Part shown: positions 43,326-52,005 of the stretch, piece by piece
Position numbering within the stretch: the stretch's first letter is position 1
Layout of the letters: every line of letters starts with the position of its first letter
Translations under genes and position numbers: made by a program
Source of the DNA: Paracoccaceae bacterium
GTDB lineage: Bacteria > Pseudomonadota > Alphaproteobacteria > Rhodobacterales > Rhodobacteraceae
Assembly (NCBI GenBank): GCA_030148225.1
Contig: JASBTX010000028.1
Location: 1-64,000, forward strand
Direction: 5' to 3'
Length of the DNA: 64,000 nucleotides
Notes under the pieces: model-generated
What the model was told of the DNA's origin: nothing
The model's database searches: none
What the model saw: the letters and a program-made list of their open reading frames with translations, nothing else

Positions 43326-43559
43326 ATGGATACCTATTCCATTCTACGACAATTCGCGGACAGTTGGGTGCTCTTGGCGATGTTCAGCTTTTTCATCGGC
43401 GTGGCGGTCTATGCGTTTTGGCCAAGCATGTCCGAGGACCGCAAACAGGCATCGATGATCCCGTTTCGCAATGACAAACCCGCCGGTTCGGCCTGCGCCG
43501 ATTGCACGGGCGACTGTTCCAAACTCTCTCAGCGGCTGGAGGATTTGACCGATGCCTGA
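43326..43559 (+). CDS. ccoQ: cbb3 oxidase small subunit CcoQ
   Basis: Predicted 77 residues with one membrane helix (SWVLLAMFSFFIGVAVYAFWPS) and a hydrophilic tail with two Cys (CADCTGDC). CcoQ stabilises the complex, and its C-terminal region is thought to carry a redox signal in Rhodobacter. It overlaps ccoP by eight bases. Confidence 0.9.
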   Translation: MDTYSILRQFADSWVLLAMFSFFIGVAVYAFWPSMSEDRKQASMIPFRNDKPAGSACADCTGDCSKLSQRLEDLTDA

Positions 43560-44418
43560 CAACAAGGAAATCGACCAGCTTTCGGGTGTTGAGACGACCG
43601 GCCATGAATGGGACGGCTTGAAAGAGCTGAACAACCCGCTGCCGCGCTGGTGGCTCTGGACATTCTACATCACCATCATCTGGGGGATTGGCTATACGAT
43701 CGCCTATCCCGCATGGCCCATGGTCAACAAGGCGACGGCGGGTCTGTTGGGCTGGTCCAGCCGCGGGGAAGTGGCCGAAGATATCAAGGCGCATGAGGAC
43801 AAAAACCAGGCACTGGTTGCAGAGCTGGTTGCGGCGGATATGACCGATCTGGCCGCCACGCCCGATCTGCGCCGTTATGCGGTTGCGCGCGGTGCCTCGG
43901 TTTTCCGTGCCTTCTGTTCGCAATGCCACGGGTCGGGTGCGGCAGGTGCAACCGGCTATCCCAATCTTCTGGATGATGACTGGCTTTGGGGCGGATCGAT
44001 TGACGAGATCGCCGCAACTGTCCGTTACGGAATCCGGACGGAAAATGATGACGCCCGTTTCTCGGAGATGCCCGCATTCGGGGATTTCCTGGAAGAGGCC
44101 GAGATCGATGCTGTCGTGAAATACGTGTTCTCCCTCTCTGGCGGCAGCATCGATCAGGCCACACTTGAAACGGGTCGGCAGGTCTTTCTTGACGGTTGCG
44201 CAAGTTGTCACGGTGACAGCGGGCTGGGTGACCGTGATCAGGGCGCACCCAACCTTGCCGATGCAATCTGGCTTTATGGCAACGATCCCGAAGCGGTAAA
44301 AACAACCGTCAAATACAGCCGGTTCGGCGTGATGCCCGGCTGGGATGAACGTCTGTCCGAAGCCGATATCCGGGCTGTTTCGGCCTATGTCCACAGTCTG
44401 GGAGGCGGAGAGGAGTAG
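43552..44418 (+). CDS. ccoP: cbb3 oxidase subunit III, di-haem cytochrome c (CcoP)
   Basis: Predicted 288 residues with an N-terminal membrane helix (WWLWTFYITIIWGIGYTIAYP) and two haem c motifs: CSQCH at 122-126 and CASCH at 216-220. Axial-Met regions are MPAFGDFL and VMPGWDERL. It receives electrons from soluble cytochromes. It is the last of ccoNOQP; a large hairpin follows. Confidence 0.96.
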   Translation: MPDNKEIDQLSGVETTGHEWDGLKELNNPLPRWWLWTFYITIIWGIGYTIAYPAWPMVNKATAGLLGWSSRGEVAEDIKAHEDKNQALVAELVAADMTDLAATPDLRRYAVARGASVFRAFCSQCHGSGAAGATGYPNLLDDDWLWGGSIDEIAATVRYGIRTENDDARFSEMPAFGDFLEEAEIDAVVKYVFSLSGGSIDQATLETGRQVFLDGCASCHGDSGLGDRDQGAPNLADAIWLYGNDPEAVKTTVKYSRFGVMPGWDERLSEADIRAVSAYVHSLGGGEE

Positions 44419-44491
44419 GCCAGCGAGACAAGCCCGTACGCAGAGGCCGCCAGGCGGTCGCCTGCATCGCCGTTACAGGTGAACGGCGCGG

Positions 44492-44542
44492 GCGCTGCAC
44501 GGGGCACAGGATCGGTCCCCTGCCGATCCGCCCGTGCAGCGC
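44492..44542. terminator. Large nested hairpin between ccoP and ccoG
   Basis: GCGCTGCACGGG (44492-44503) pairs perfectly with CCCGTGCAGCGC (44531-44542), and inside it GGATCGG (44509-44515) pairs with CCGATCC (44523-44529). No T tract follows on either strand; it may be a processing or partial-terminator hairpin ending the ccoNOQP transcript. Confidence 0.6.
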
Positions 44543-44583
44543 AACGTCCCGGGGCCGCGCGGCAGCCCCGTGAAATGTCAGAA

Positions 44584-44597
44584 TTGATTCAGGTCAA
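44584..44597 (+). promoter_or_regulatory. FNR box before ccoGHIS
   Basis: TTGATTCAGGTCAA, nine of ten half-site positions, 66 bases before the ccoG start. Confidence 0.8.
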
Positions 44598-44663
44598 TGC
44601 GGGTGCACACAGCGCCTGTGCATAACAGAATTTATCGCAACGCCCTTTCCGAGGTACCGATAC

Positions 44664-46097
44664 GTGTCCACAACCGATCCCGCACCCAGCCTTTACGCCG
44701 CGCGCGTGCCGATCTTTCCGCGCCGCGTTTCGGGCTGGTTTCGCCGTTTCAAGTGGGTAGTGATGATTGTCACGCTGGGCATCTATTATCTGACGCCATG
44801 GATTCGCTGGGACCGGGGGCCATCGCTGCCGGATCAGGCGGTGCTTGTCGATCTGGCGCATCGCCGCTTTTATTTCTTCTGGATCGAGATCTGGCCGGAC
44901 GAATTCTATTTCGTGGCGGGCCTGCTGGTGATGGCGGGGCTCGGGCTCTTTCTTTTCACCTCGGCCCTGGGGCGTGTCTGGTGCGGATATGCCTGCCCGC
45001 AGACGGTCTGGACCGATCTCTTCATCCTTGTCGAGCGCTGGATCGAAGGTGACCGCAACGCGCGTGTGCGTCTGCACAAGGCCCCGTGGTCGCTGCGCAA
45101 GTTCCGGCTGCGGATTACCAAATGGACCAGCTGGCTGATCATTTCGCTCGCCACGGGCGGGGCATGGGTTTTCTATTTTACCGATGCACCCGATCTGGCG
45201 CGCGACATGCTGGCCTTCGGGGCGCATCCGGTGGCCTATACGACCATCGCCATCCTGACCGGGACGACATTCCTGTTTGGCGGTTTCGCCCGTGAACAGG
45301 TCTGCATGTACATGTGCCCCTGGCCCCGCATTCAGGGTGCGATGATGGATCAGGAAACGCTGACCATCGCCTATCGCGACTGGCGGGGTGAACCGCGCAG
45401 CAAACACCGCAAGACCGAACAGGCCAAATCGGCCGGGGACTGCGTCGACTGCATGGCCTGCGTCAATGTCTGCCCGATGGGCATCGACATCCGCGACGGG
45501 CAGCAGATGGAATGCATCACCTGCGGTCTGTGTATCGATGCCTGCGACGATATCATGAAGCGTCTGGGCAAGCCCACGGGGCTGATCGGGTATCTGGCGC
45601 TGTCGGACGAGGCGGCCGAACGCAGCGGCAGCACACCGACACCGATCTGGAAACATGTGCTGCGCCCGCGCACCATCCTTTACACCACGCTCTGGAGCCT
45701 TGTTGGCATCGGCCTTGTCTACGCGCTCTTTATCCGCTCGGATATCGACCTGACCGTTTCGCCCCAGCGCAACCCGACCTTTGTCACCCTGTCGGATGGG
45801 TCGATCCGCAACATCTATGATGTCAGGCTGCGCAACCAGTCGGGCAATGCGCGGGAATTTCACATCCATCTGTCCAGCGACACCATCCTCCGGATCGAGC
45901 TGGAGGGCACGGAGCAAAGCCAGTCGGTTGTCGTGCCCGCGGACAGTATCCTGTTGCAGCGGGTCTATGTCACGGCACGTCCGCAGGACCCCGCGGCAAC
46001 GGCGGATGTGACAGAATTCAGGTTCTGGGTCGAAGACCTCGACAGCGGCAGCCGCGCGTTCAAGGACACCACATTCAACGGAAAGGATACCGAATGA
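44664..46097 (+). CDS. ccoG: cbb3 oxidase assembly protein CcoG (FixG/RdxB)
   Basis: Predicted 477 residues from a GTG start. Several membrane helices, then a soluble ferredoxin-like part with CVDCMACVNVCP and CITCGLCIDACDD (two [4Fe-4S] sites), plus CGYACPQTVW and VCMYMCPWPRIQG. The C-terminal domain (about 370-470) is an Ig-like periplasmic fold. It is thought to reduce copper for insertion into CcoN. Overlaps ccoH by four bases. Confidence 0.96.
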   Translation: MSTTDPAPSLYAARVPIFPRRVSGWFRRFKWVVMIVTLGIYYLTPWIRWDRGPSLPDQAVLVDLAHRRFYFFWIEIWPDEFYFVAGLLVMAGLGLFLFTSALGRVWCGYACPQTVWTDLFILVERWIEGDRNARVRLHKAPWSLRKFRLRITKWTSWLIISLATGGAWVFYFTDAPDLARDMLAFGAHPVAYTTIAILTGTTFLFGGFAREQVCMYMCPWPRIQGAMMDQETLTIAYRDWRGEPRSKHRKTEQAKSAGDCVDCMACVNVCPMGIDIRDGQQMECITCGLCIDACDDIMKRLGKPTGLIGYLALSDEAAERSGSTPTPIWKHVLRPRTILYTTLWSLVGIGLVYALFIRSDIDLTVSPQRNPTFVTLSDGSIRNIYDVRLRNQSGNAREFHIHLSSDTILRIELEGTEQSQSVVVPADSILLQRVYVTARPQDPAATADVTEFRFWVEDLDSGSRAFKDTTFNGKDTE

Positions 46098-46546
46098 TCA
46101 GGGAAATCACGGGCCGGCATGTGCTGATCGCCTTTCTGGCGGCATTCGGTGTCATCATCGCGGTCAATCTTACCTTGGCCTTCAAGGCCGTCAGCACATT
46201 TCCGGGGCTTGAGGTCAGGAACACCTATGTCGCCAGCCAGACATTCGAGGCCGAGCGCGCGGGTCAGGATGCGCTGAACTGGGACGTCAGTGCCGGGGTC
46301 GAAAACGGCATCCTGCGCCTGAGCATCGAAAAGGATGGCACACCTGTCCGGCCCGAGATCACGTCCGCCATTTTTGGCCGCGCCACCCATACGCGCAATG
46401 ATCAGACCCCTGATTTCACCTTTGACGGCGCGGCCTTTACCGCCCCGGTCGACGCCGGACCGGGCAACTGGAACCTGCGGCTGACCGCCACCAGCGCCGA
46501 CGGCACCCATTTTCAGCGCCGCCTGGCGATCGTGGTCGGCGAATGA
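46094..46546 (+). CDS. ccoH: cbb3 oxidase assembly protein CcoH (FixH)
   Basis: Predicted 150 residues: one membrane anchor (HVLIAFLAAFGVIIAVNLTLAFKAV) and a small periplasmic beta domain containing AGPGNWNLRLTATSADGTHFQRRL, the FixH pattern. It helps in copper delivery or maturation of the oxidase. Overlaps ccoG and ccoI by four bases each. Confidence 0.93.
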   Translation: MIREITGRHVLIAFLAAFGVIIAVNLTLAFKAVSTFPGLEVRNTYVASQTFEAERAGQDALNWDVSAGVENGILRLSIEKDGTPVRPEITSAIFGRATHTRNDQTPDFTFDGAAFTAPVDAGPGNWNLRLTATSADGTHFQRRLAIVVGE

Positions 46547-48690
46547 CGGCGGTCACCGCCGCGCGAACGCTGCCCGCAGCGGTGGCACATGATGCCGGGC
46601 CCGGCGGGGCGGCGGCGGATATCTACATATCCCTGCCCACCATCCATTGCGCCGGTTGCATCCGCAATATCGAGCGGCATCTGAATGCCCGCGACGATGT
46701 TGCGTCGGCGCGCGTCAATCTCTCGCTCAAACGGGTGGCAATTACCGGCAGCCATGCTGTTCCGGCTGATCTGGTGACATCCCTGCAGCGGCTGGGATAC
46801 GAGGCGCATCTACTGGATCGGGATGCGCTAGGGTCCGCGCGCGACGGGCTTGGGCGCGATCTGCTGATCCGCATGGGCGTGGCCGGTTTCGCGATGATGA
46901 ACGTCATGCTTTTGTCGGTGGCCGTCTGGTCGGGTGCCACCGATGCCACGCGCGATCTCTTTCACATGATATCGGCGGCGATTGCCGTGCCGGCGGTGGG
47001 ATTTGCGGCGCAGCCTTTCTTTCGCGCGGCATGGGGCGCGGTGACTGCTGGGCGCATGAATATGGAACTGCCGATTTCGGTCGCCATCCTGCTGGCGACC
47101 GGTCAGTCGCTTTACGAGTCGCTGAATGGCGGCGCGCATGCCTATTTCGATGCGGCGCTGTCGCTGACCTTTTTTCTGCTGATCGGGCGGTATCTTGATC
47201 ACCGTTCGCGGCTTGCGGCGCGTTCGGCGGCACGGGAACTGACCGCGCTCGAGGTGCAGACGGCACGGCGCGTTACCGGTTCGCACACCGATGAGGTGGC
47301 GGTCTCAGCGCTCTCGGTCGGTGACCGGGTCGCCATTGCGTCGGGCATGCGCGTGCCTGTGGACGGTCGGCTGATGTCACCAGAGGCGCTGACGGACAGG
47401 TCATTTCTGACCGGCGAGAGTGACGCGCGCCGCGCTGAGGCGGGCGAGATCTTGCAGGCGGGTGAGATCGTGCTGGGCGCACCGGTCGAGATCGCGGCCA
47501 CCGCCGTGGGCGAGGATACGACGCTGAGGCGCGTTGCCGCGCTGGTCGAGCAGGCCGAGAACAGCCGTTCGGCCTATACCGCGCTTGCCGACCGGGCCGC
47601 ACGAATCTATGCGCCGCTGGTCCATCTGCTGGCGCTGGTGGCCTTTCTGGGCTGGATCGCAGTGGATGGCGATCCGCGCCATGCGCTGAACGTGGCCATT
47701 GCCGTGCTGATCATTACCTGCCCCTGCGCGCTGGGTCTGGCCGTGCCTGCCGTGGTGACGGCGGCCATTGGCAGGCTTTACCGGATGGGGATGCTGGTCA
47801 AATCGGGCACCGCGCTTGAACGGATTGCCGAGGTGGACACGGTCATCTTTGACAAGACGGGCACGCTGAGCGAACCGGGGCGTTTTGCCGATCTGGCTGG
47901 ATTTTCGGGGACCGAGAAATCGATCCTGTCGGCGCTGGCGGGGGCGTCGCATCATCCGGTATCGCGCGCCGTCGCCGCCGCGCTGCCCGATCAGCCCGCC
48001 GCCGTGGTGACGGATATCCGGGAAGAGCCGGGGCAGGGCATGTCGGGGACAAGCGGCGGGCAGTCGGTCAGGTTTGGCGCCGGTCGCTGGCTGGGCGCGG
48101 ATTTTACCGGCCCGGGCCTGCGGATCGGTGACGCCCCGGCGCGGCCCCTGCCGGTTGAACAACGATTGCGCGACGGGGCCGAAACGGCGCTGCGCGGGCT
48201 GCGCCAGCAGGGGCTGGATATCTGGATCGTCAGTGGCGATGCCCGATCAGCTGTCGAAGAGATCGCCGACCGGCTGGGGCTGGCCAAAAGGGTCTCGGCC
48301 ATGTCCGCCGAGGGCAAACAGGCGCTTATGGCCCGGCTGGCGGCTGACGGGCGCAAGGTGCTGATGATCGGCGACGGGCTGAACGATACGGCGGCGCTGG
48401 CCTCTGCCCATGCCTCTGTCGCACCGGCATCGGCGCTGGATGCCTCGCGCAATGCCGCCGATATCGTCATGCTCAGGGATAATCTGGCGGCGCTGCCGGG
48501 CGTGATTTCCTGCGCGCGGCAGGTTGTGCGGCTGTCGCGTCAGAACCTCTGGATCGCGTCGCTCTACAATCTTGTGGCGGTGCCCGTGGCGATTTTAGGT
48601 TTCGCCACCCCGCTCGCGGCGGCCATCGCGATGTCCGCATCCTCGATCAGTGTTCTGCTGAACGCGCTGCGCATCAGGTCTGCATTATGA
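46543..48690 (+). CDS. ccoI: Copper-transporting P1B-type ATPase CcoI (FixI)
   Basis: Predicted 715 residues. One metal-binding domain with CAGC (36-39) at the N-terminus, the CPC membrane motif in ITCPCALGL, phosphorylation site DKTGTL, SHHPVSRAV (HP motif) and MIGDGLNDTAAL hinge. It moves copper for the oxidase active site. It overlaps ccoH and ccoS starts (ATGA). Confidence 0.96.
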   Translation: MTAVTAARTLPAAVAHDAGPGGAAADIYISLPTIHCAGCIRNIERHLNARDDVASARVNLSLKRVAITGSHAVPADLVTSLQRLGYEAHLLDRDALGSARDGLGRDLLIRMGVAGFAMMNVMLLSVAVWSGATDATRDLFHMISAAIAVPAVGFAAQPFFRAAWGAVTAGRMNMELPISVAILLATGQSLYESLNGGAHAYFDAALSLTFFLLIGRYLDHRSRLAARSAARELTALEVQTARRVTGSHTDEVAVSALSVGDRVAIASGMRVPVDGRLMSPEALTDRSFLTGESDARRAEAGEILQAGEIVLGAPVEIAATAVGEDTTLRRVAALVEQAENSRSAYTALADRAARIYAPLVHLLALVAFLGWIAVDGDPRHALNVAIAVLIITCPCALGLAVPAVVTAAIGRLYRMGMLVKSGTALERIAEVDTVIFDKTGTLSEPGRFADLAGFSGTEKSILSALAGASHHPVSRAVAAALPDQPAAVVTDIREEPGQGMSGTSGGQSVRFGAGRWLGADFTGPGLRIGDAPARPLPVEQRLRDGAETALRGLRQQGLDIWIVSGDARSAVEEIADRLGLAKRVSAMSAEGKQALMARLAADGRKVLMIGDGLNDTAALASAHASVAPASALDASRNAADIVMLRDNLAALPGVISCARQVVRLSRQNLWIASLYNLVAVPVAILGFATPLAAAIAMSASSISVLLNALRIRSAL

Positions 48691-48824
48691 ATGTACTTGT
48701 CATCCTGATCCCTGCATCGCTGATCCTGGGCGGTCTGTGGCTGGCCGTGTTTTTCTGGGCGCTGAAAAAGGATCAGTTCGACGATCCCGAGGGCAATGCC
48801 AATCGCATCCTGATGGATGACTGA
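48687..48824 (+). CDS. ccoS: cbb3 oxidase assembly protein CcoS
   Basis: Predicted 45 residues: MNVLVILIPASLILGGLWLAVFFWALKKDQFDD contains one membrane helix followed by the typical FWAxKxxQFDD end. It is needed for cofactor insertion. The ATG overlaps the ccoI stop by four bases; too short for most default gene calls. Confidence 0.92.
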   Translation: MNVLVILIPASLILGGLWLAVFFWALKKDQFDDPEGNANRILMDD

Positions 48825-48931
48825 TCCGGTACAAATGCCGGTACACAGGTATTGATGGTTGATCTTGGGCCTGCAGCCGGGCAGCCTGATCATCAGTTGC
48901 GGCGATTGCGCCGTCTGAGCGGAGCCTGAAA

Positions 48932-49990
48932 ATGACCCTGCCCATGCCCGAGTTCACACCCATTACTGGCCCGCGCGCATGGATCGGGCAGGATATGGCG
49001 CGCGACCCGGCCCGCTGGCGTTATATGCTGACGCCGAATGACATTGCCGAGCTTGAGACGGCGGCGCGGACCTATCTGGAAACCGGGCGCAATATCGGTG
49101 AGATGACCGCCGAGGCCTTTCCCTTGCCCGGCATGGCTGCCGATCTTGGCCGCCTGCGTGACGATCTGATCAACGGTATCGGTTTCAGGGTGCTGAGCGG
49201 CCTGCCTGTGCAGGATTATCCCCGCGCGGTAGCCGCGGCCATATTCTGTGGCATCGGTGCGCATCTGGGGCGGGCGCGGTCGCAGAATGCCGACGGGCAT
49301 ATCCTGGGGCATGTGCGCGATGTCGGCGCGCGGGCCGATGACGTGAATGCGCGCATTTATCAGACGTCAGCGCGCCAGACCTTCCACACCGATTCAGCGG
49401 ATGTGGTGGCGCTGCTTTGCCTGCGGGATGCGCGGGTGGGCGGCTTGTCGCTGCTGGTCAGTGCCGAGACGATCTTTAACAGGTTCTGCGCCTTGCGCCC
49501 TGATCTGCTGCCCTGCCTTTTCGACCCGATTGCCACCGACCGTCGCGGCGAGGTCCCCGAGGGCGCCAAACCCTATATGGAGATACCACCGTTTAGCTGG
49601 CACGCGGGTCTGCTGACCGTATTCTATCAGCGCCAGTATATCGACAGCGCGCAACGATTTGATACCGCCATGCGCCTGAGCAAGCGGCATGTCGAGGCGC
49701 TCGATCTCTTTGATTCCATTGCCAATGACGAACAGCTGCACCTGTCCATGCGCCTTGCGCCGGGGGACATGCAGTTTGTCTATAATCATGCCTTTCTGCA
49801 CGACCGCACCGGGTTCGAGGACTGGCCCGATCCCGCCGAACGGCGCCATTTGCTGCGGCTTTGGCTGTCGGTGCCGGGGGACCGCGAATTGCCGGCCTGT
49901 TTCGCGGAACGCTATGGCGCGATCACGATTGGCGACCGAGGCGGCATCATCACCGCCCATACGCGGCTGCACGCACCGCTGGGCGACTGA
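48932..49990 (+). CDS. TauD/TfdA-like dioxygenase
   Basis: Predicted 352 residues. FHTDSADVVALLCLRDARVGGLSLLVSAETIFNRF contains the HxD iron-binding pair, and DMQFVYNHAFLHDRTGFEDW contains the second iron His with an Arg following, as in Fe(II)/2-oxoglutarate-dependent TauD-like enzymes. It probably hydroxylates an organic acid or similar substrate; the exact substrate is unknown. It stands alone after ccoS, convergent with the RidA-family gene. Confidence 0.85.
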   Translation: MTLPMPEFTPITGPRAWIGQDMARDPARWRYMLTPNDIAELETAARTYLETGRNIGEMTAEAFPLPGMAADLGRLRDDLINGIGFRVLSGLPVQDYPRAVAAAIFCGIGAHLGRARSQNADGHILGHVRDVGARADDVNARIYQTSARQTFHTDSADVVALLCLRDARVGGLSLLVSAETIFNRFCALRPDLLPCLFDPIATDRRGEVPEGAKPYMEIPPFSWHAGLLTVFYQRQYIDSAQRFDTAMRLSKRHVEALDLFDSIANDEQLHLSMRLAPGDMQFVYNHAFLHDRTGFEDWPDPAERRHLLRLWLSVPGDRELPACFAERYGAITIGDRGGIITAHTRLHAPLGD

Positions 49991-50026
49991 ACGCCCGAAC
50001 CCGACGCTGCACTATGGCGCTGTGGG

Positions 50027-50515
50027 TCAGGCCGGGTGCAGCAGTAACTCGGCCTCGACCTCGATGGCGAAATTCATTGGCAGGCTGGCGACACCGATGG
50101 CGCTACGCGCGTGCTGGCCAACCTCGGGGCCGAAGGCACCGATGATCAGATCGCTGAAGCCGTTGATCACCAGGTGCTGCTGATCGAATTCGGGCACCGA
50201 GGCCACCATGCCGAAAACCCGCACCCAGCCCGCGACGCGGCCCAGATCACCGATTTCATGCTTGAGATTGGCAAGGACACTTAGCGCGATATCCCGCGCG
50301 GCGTTTTCGCCTTCTTCCAGTGTCAGTTCCTGACCCAGCTTGCCGTAGGGACCGGTGATCGCACCGGTCGCGTCATGGCGTGGATGGCCGGAAATCAGAA
50401 CCCTGTCCCCCCGGACATTCACAAAGCTGAAGGGCAGGTGCAGCCCGGCGGGCAGGTGAATGGGGGCAGGCAGGCTGAGGCCCATCTCGTTCAGGCGTTC
50501 TTCGGGTGTTGGCAT
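50027..50515 (-). CDS. RidA/YjgF family protein
   Basis: Predicted 162 residues: VNVRGDRVLISGHPRHDATGAITGPYGKLG at the start of the core, AARDIALSVLANLKHEIGDLGRVAGWVRVFGMVAS, and PEVGQHARSAIGVASLPMNFAIEVEAELLL at the end, all RidA-like. Arg in ARSAIGV occupies the place of the catalytic Arg. Typical enzymes hydrolyse reactive enamines/imines from pyridoxal enzymes. It is divergent from the Liv-type importer. Confidence 0.88.
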   Translation of the reverse strand: MPTPEERLNEMGLSLPAPIHLPAGLHLPFSFVNVRGDRVLISGHPRHDATGAITGPYGKLGQELTLEEGENAARDIALSVLANLKHEIGDLGRVAGWVRVFGMVASVPEFDQQHLVINGFSDLIIGAFGPEVGQHARSAIGVASLPMNFAIEVEAELLLHPA

Positions 50516-50781
50516 GGAAATCCCGGATGATTGTTGCGCTGACCTTGAGCCTATGCGCCGGAATGACGGTTGAACAGGGGGTGCAGGTGCATGTCAACCG
50601 CTTTTAGCGAAATGGCCGGTTCCGCGCGGTAAAGCCAGCAACGGATTGTACTCGCGGACAATTCTTGTATCTAATCGGGGGACAAGTGCCGCCCCGGCGT
50701 GACTTCGGGGCGCAGAATGAACATCCGCCGGACGATCCGGGCCCCGGGCCCTCTGGCGCATGAAACAGCGGGGAGACGGAA

Positions 50782-51924
50782 ATGAAACGCAAAACACTCA
50801 GCCTGATATCGGCGTCCATCATGGCGCTGGCGGGTCCCGGTCTGGCCGGAGAGGCGGTCAAGGTCGGGATGATCACGACGCTTTCGGGGGGTGGTGCCGG
50901 GCTTGGCATCGATGTGCGCGACGGGTTCATGCTGGCGCTCGAGCAGGCGGGCGACAGCGGCATCGAGGTCGTCATCGAGGATGATCAGCGCAAGCCGGAA
51001 CTGGCCGTGCAGCTGGCTGACCGGATGATACAATCGGACAAGGTGGATGTGCTGACCGGCATCATCTGGTCGAACCTTGCCATGGCGGTCGTGCCTGCGG
51101 CCACGGCGCAGGGCAAGTTCTACCTCTCGCCAAATGCGGGGCCCTCGGCGCTGGCCGGCAAGGGCTGTAACGAAAACTATTTCAACGTGGCATGGCAGAA
51201 TGACAACCTGCACGAGGCCGCCGGCGCCTATGCCAACAGCGCGGGGTTTAAAAACTCGTTCATCCTGGCGCCGAACTATCCGGCGGGCAAGGATGCCCTT
51301 GCCGGGTACAAGCGTTTCTTCGAGGGCGATCTGGCGGGTGAGTTGTATACCAAGCTGGGTCAGACAGACTATGCCGCCGAGATTGCGCAAATCCGCGCCT
51401 CGGGCGCGGACAGCGTCTTTTTCTTCCTGCCCGGTGGCATGGGGATTTCGTTCCTGAAGCAATATAGCGGCAGCGGCATCGACCTGCCGGTTGTCGGACC
51501 CGCCTTCAGCTTTGATCAGGGGATCCTGCAGGCCGTGGGTGAGGCCGCGCTTGGCGTCAAGAACACCTCGCAGTGGAACAAGGATATCGACAATCCGACC
51601 AACGCGGCCTTTGTCGAAACCTTTCAGGCAAAATATGGCCGCCTGCCATCGCTCTATGCCTCTCAGGGTTTTGACACCGCCAATCTGCTGATCAGCGCGG
51701 TCAAGGCCGCCGATGTCCATGATGCCGACGCATTCCGCGCTGCGCTGAAGGCCGCTGATTTCAACAGCACACGCGGTGATTTTGCTTTCGGGCCGAACAA
51801 CCATCCGATCCAGGACATCTATGTCCGCGAGGTGATCAAGGAGGGCGATGTCTTTACCAACAAGATCATCGCCACCAGCCTGAAGCAGCATTCCGATGCT
51901 TATGCCGCCGAGTGCAAGATGTAG
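50782..51924 (+). CDS. Branched-chain-amino-acid-type ABC substrate-binding protein
   Basis: Predicted 380 residues with signal peptide (MKRKTLSLISASIMALAGPGLAG). It has the Leu/Ile/Val-type binding fold: KVGMITTLSGGGAGLGIDVRDGFMLALEQAG, ELAVQLADRMIQSDKVDVLTGIIWS and a C-terminal KQHSDAYAAECKM. The ligand may be a branched-chain amino acid, amide or aromatic acid; ligand specificity cannot be read from sequence. First gene of a complete Liv-type operon. Confidence 0.88.
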   Translation: MKRKTLSLISASIMALAGPGLAGEAVKVGMITTLSGGGAGLGIDVRDGFMLALEQAGDSGIEVVIEDDQRKPELAVQLADRMIQSDKVDVLTGIIWSNLAMAVVPAATAQGKFYLSPNAGPSALAGKGCNENYFNVAWQNDNLHEAAGAYANSAGFKNSFILAPNYPAGKDALAGYKRFFEGDLAGELYTKLGQTDYAAEIAQIRASGADSVFFFLPGGMGISFLKQYSGSGIDLPVVGPAFSFDQGILQAVGEAALGVKNTSQWNKDIDNPTNAAFVETFQAKYGRLPSLYASQGFDTANLLISAVKAADVHDADAFRAALKAADFNSTRGDFAFGPNNHPIQDIYVREVIKEGDVFTNKIIATSLKQHSDAYAAECKM

Positions 51925-51936
51925 GCATTTTGCTAT

Positions 51937-51967
51937 CTGCACCGGCGGCCCCATGCTGCCGGTGCAG
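51937..51967 (+). promoter_or_regulatory. Intercistronic hairpin after the binding-protein gene
   Basis: CTGCACCGGC (51937-51946) and GCCGGTGCAG (51958-51967) form a perfect 10-bp stem with an 11-base loop, as after the other binding-protein genes here. Confidence 0.65.
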
Positions 51968-52005
51968 CCTTCATCCACCCCGCCATCCCTGACACCGGTT
52001 TCCTC

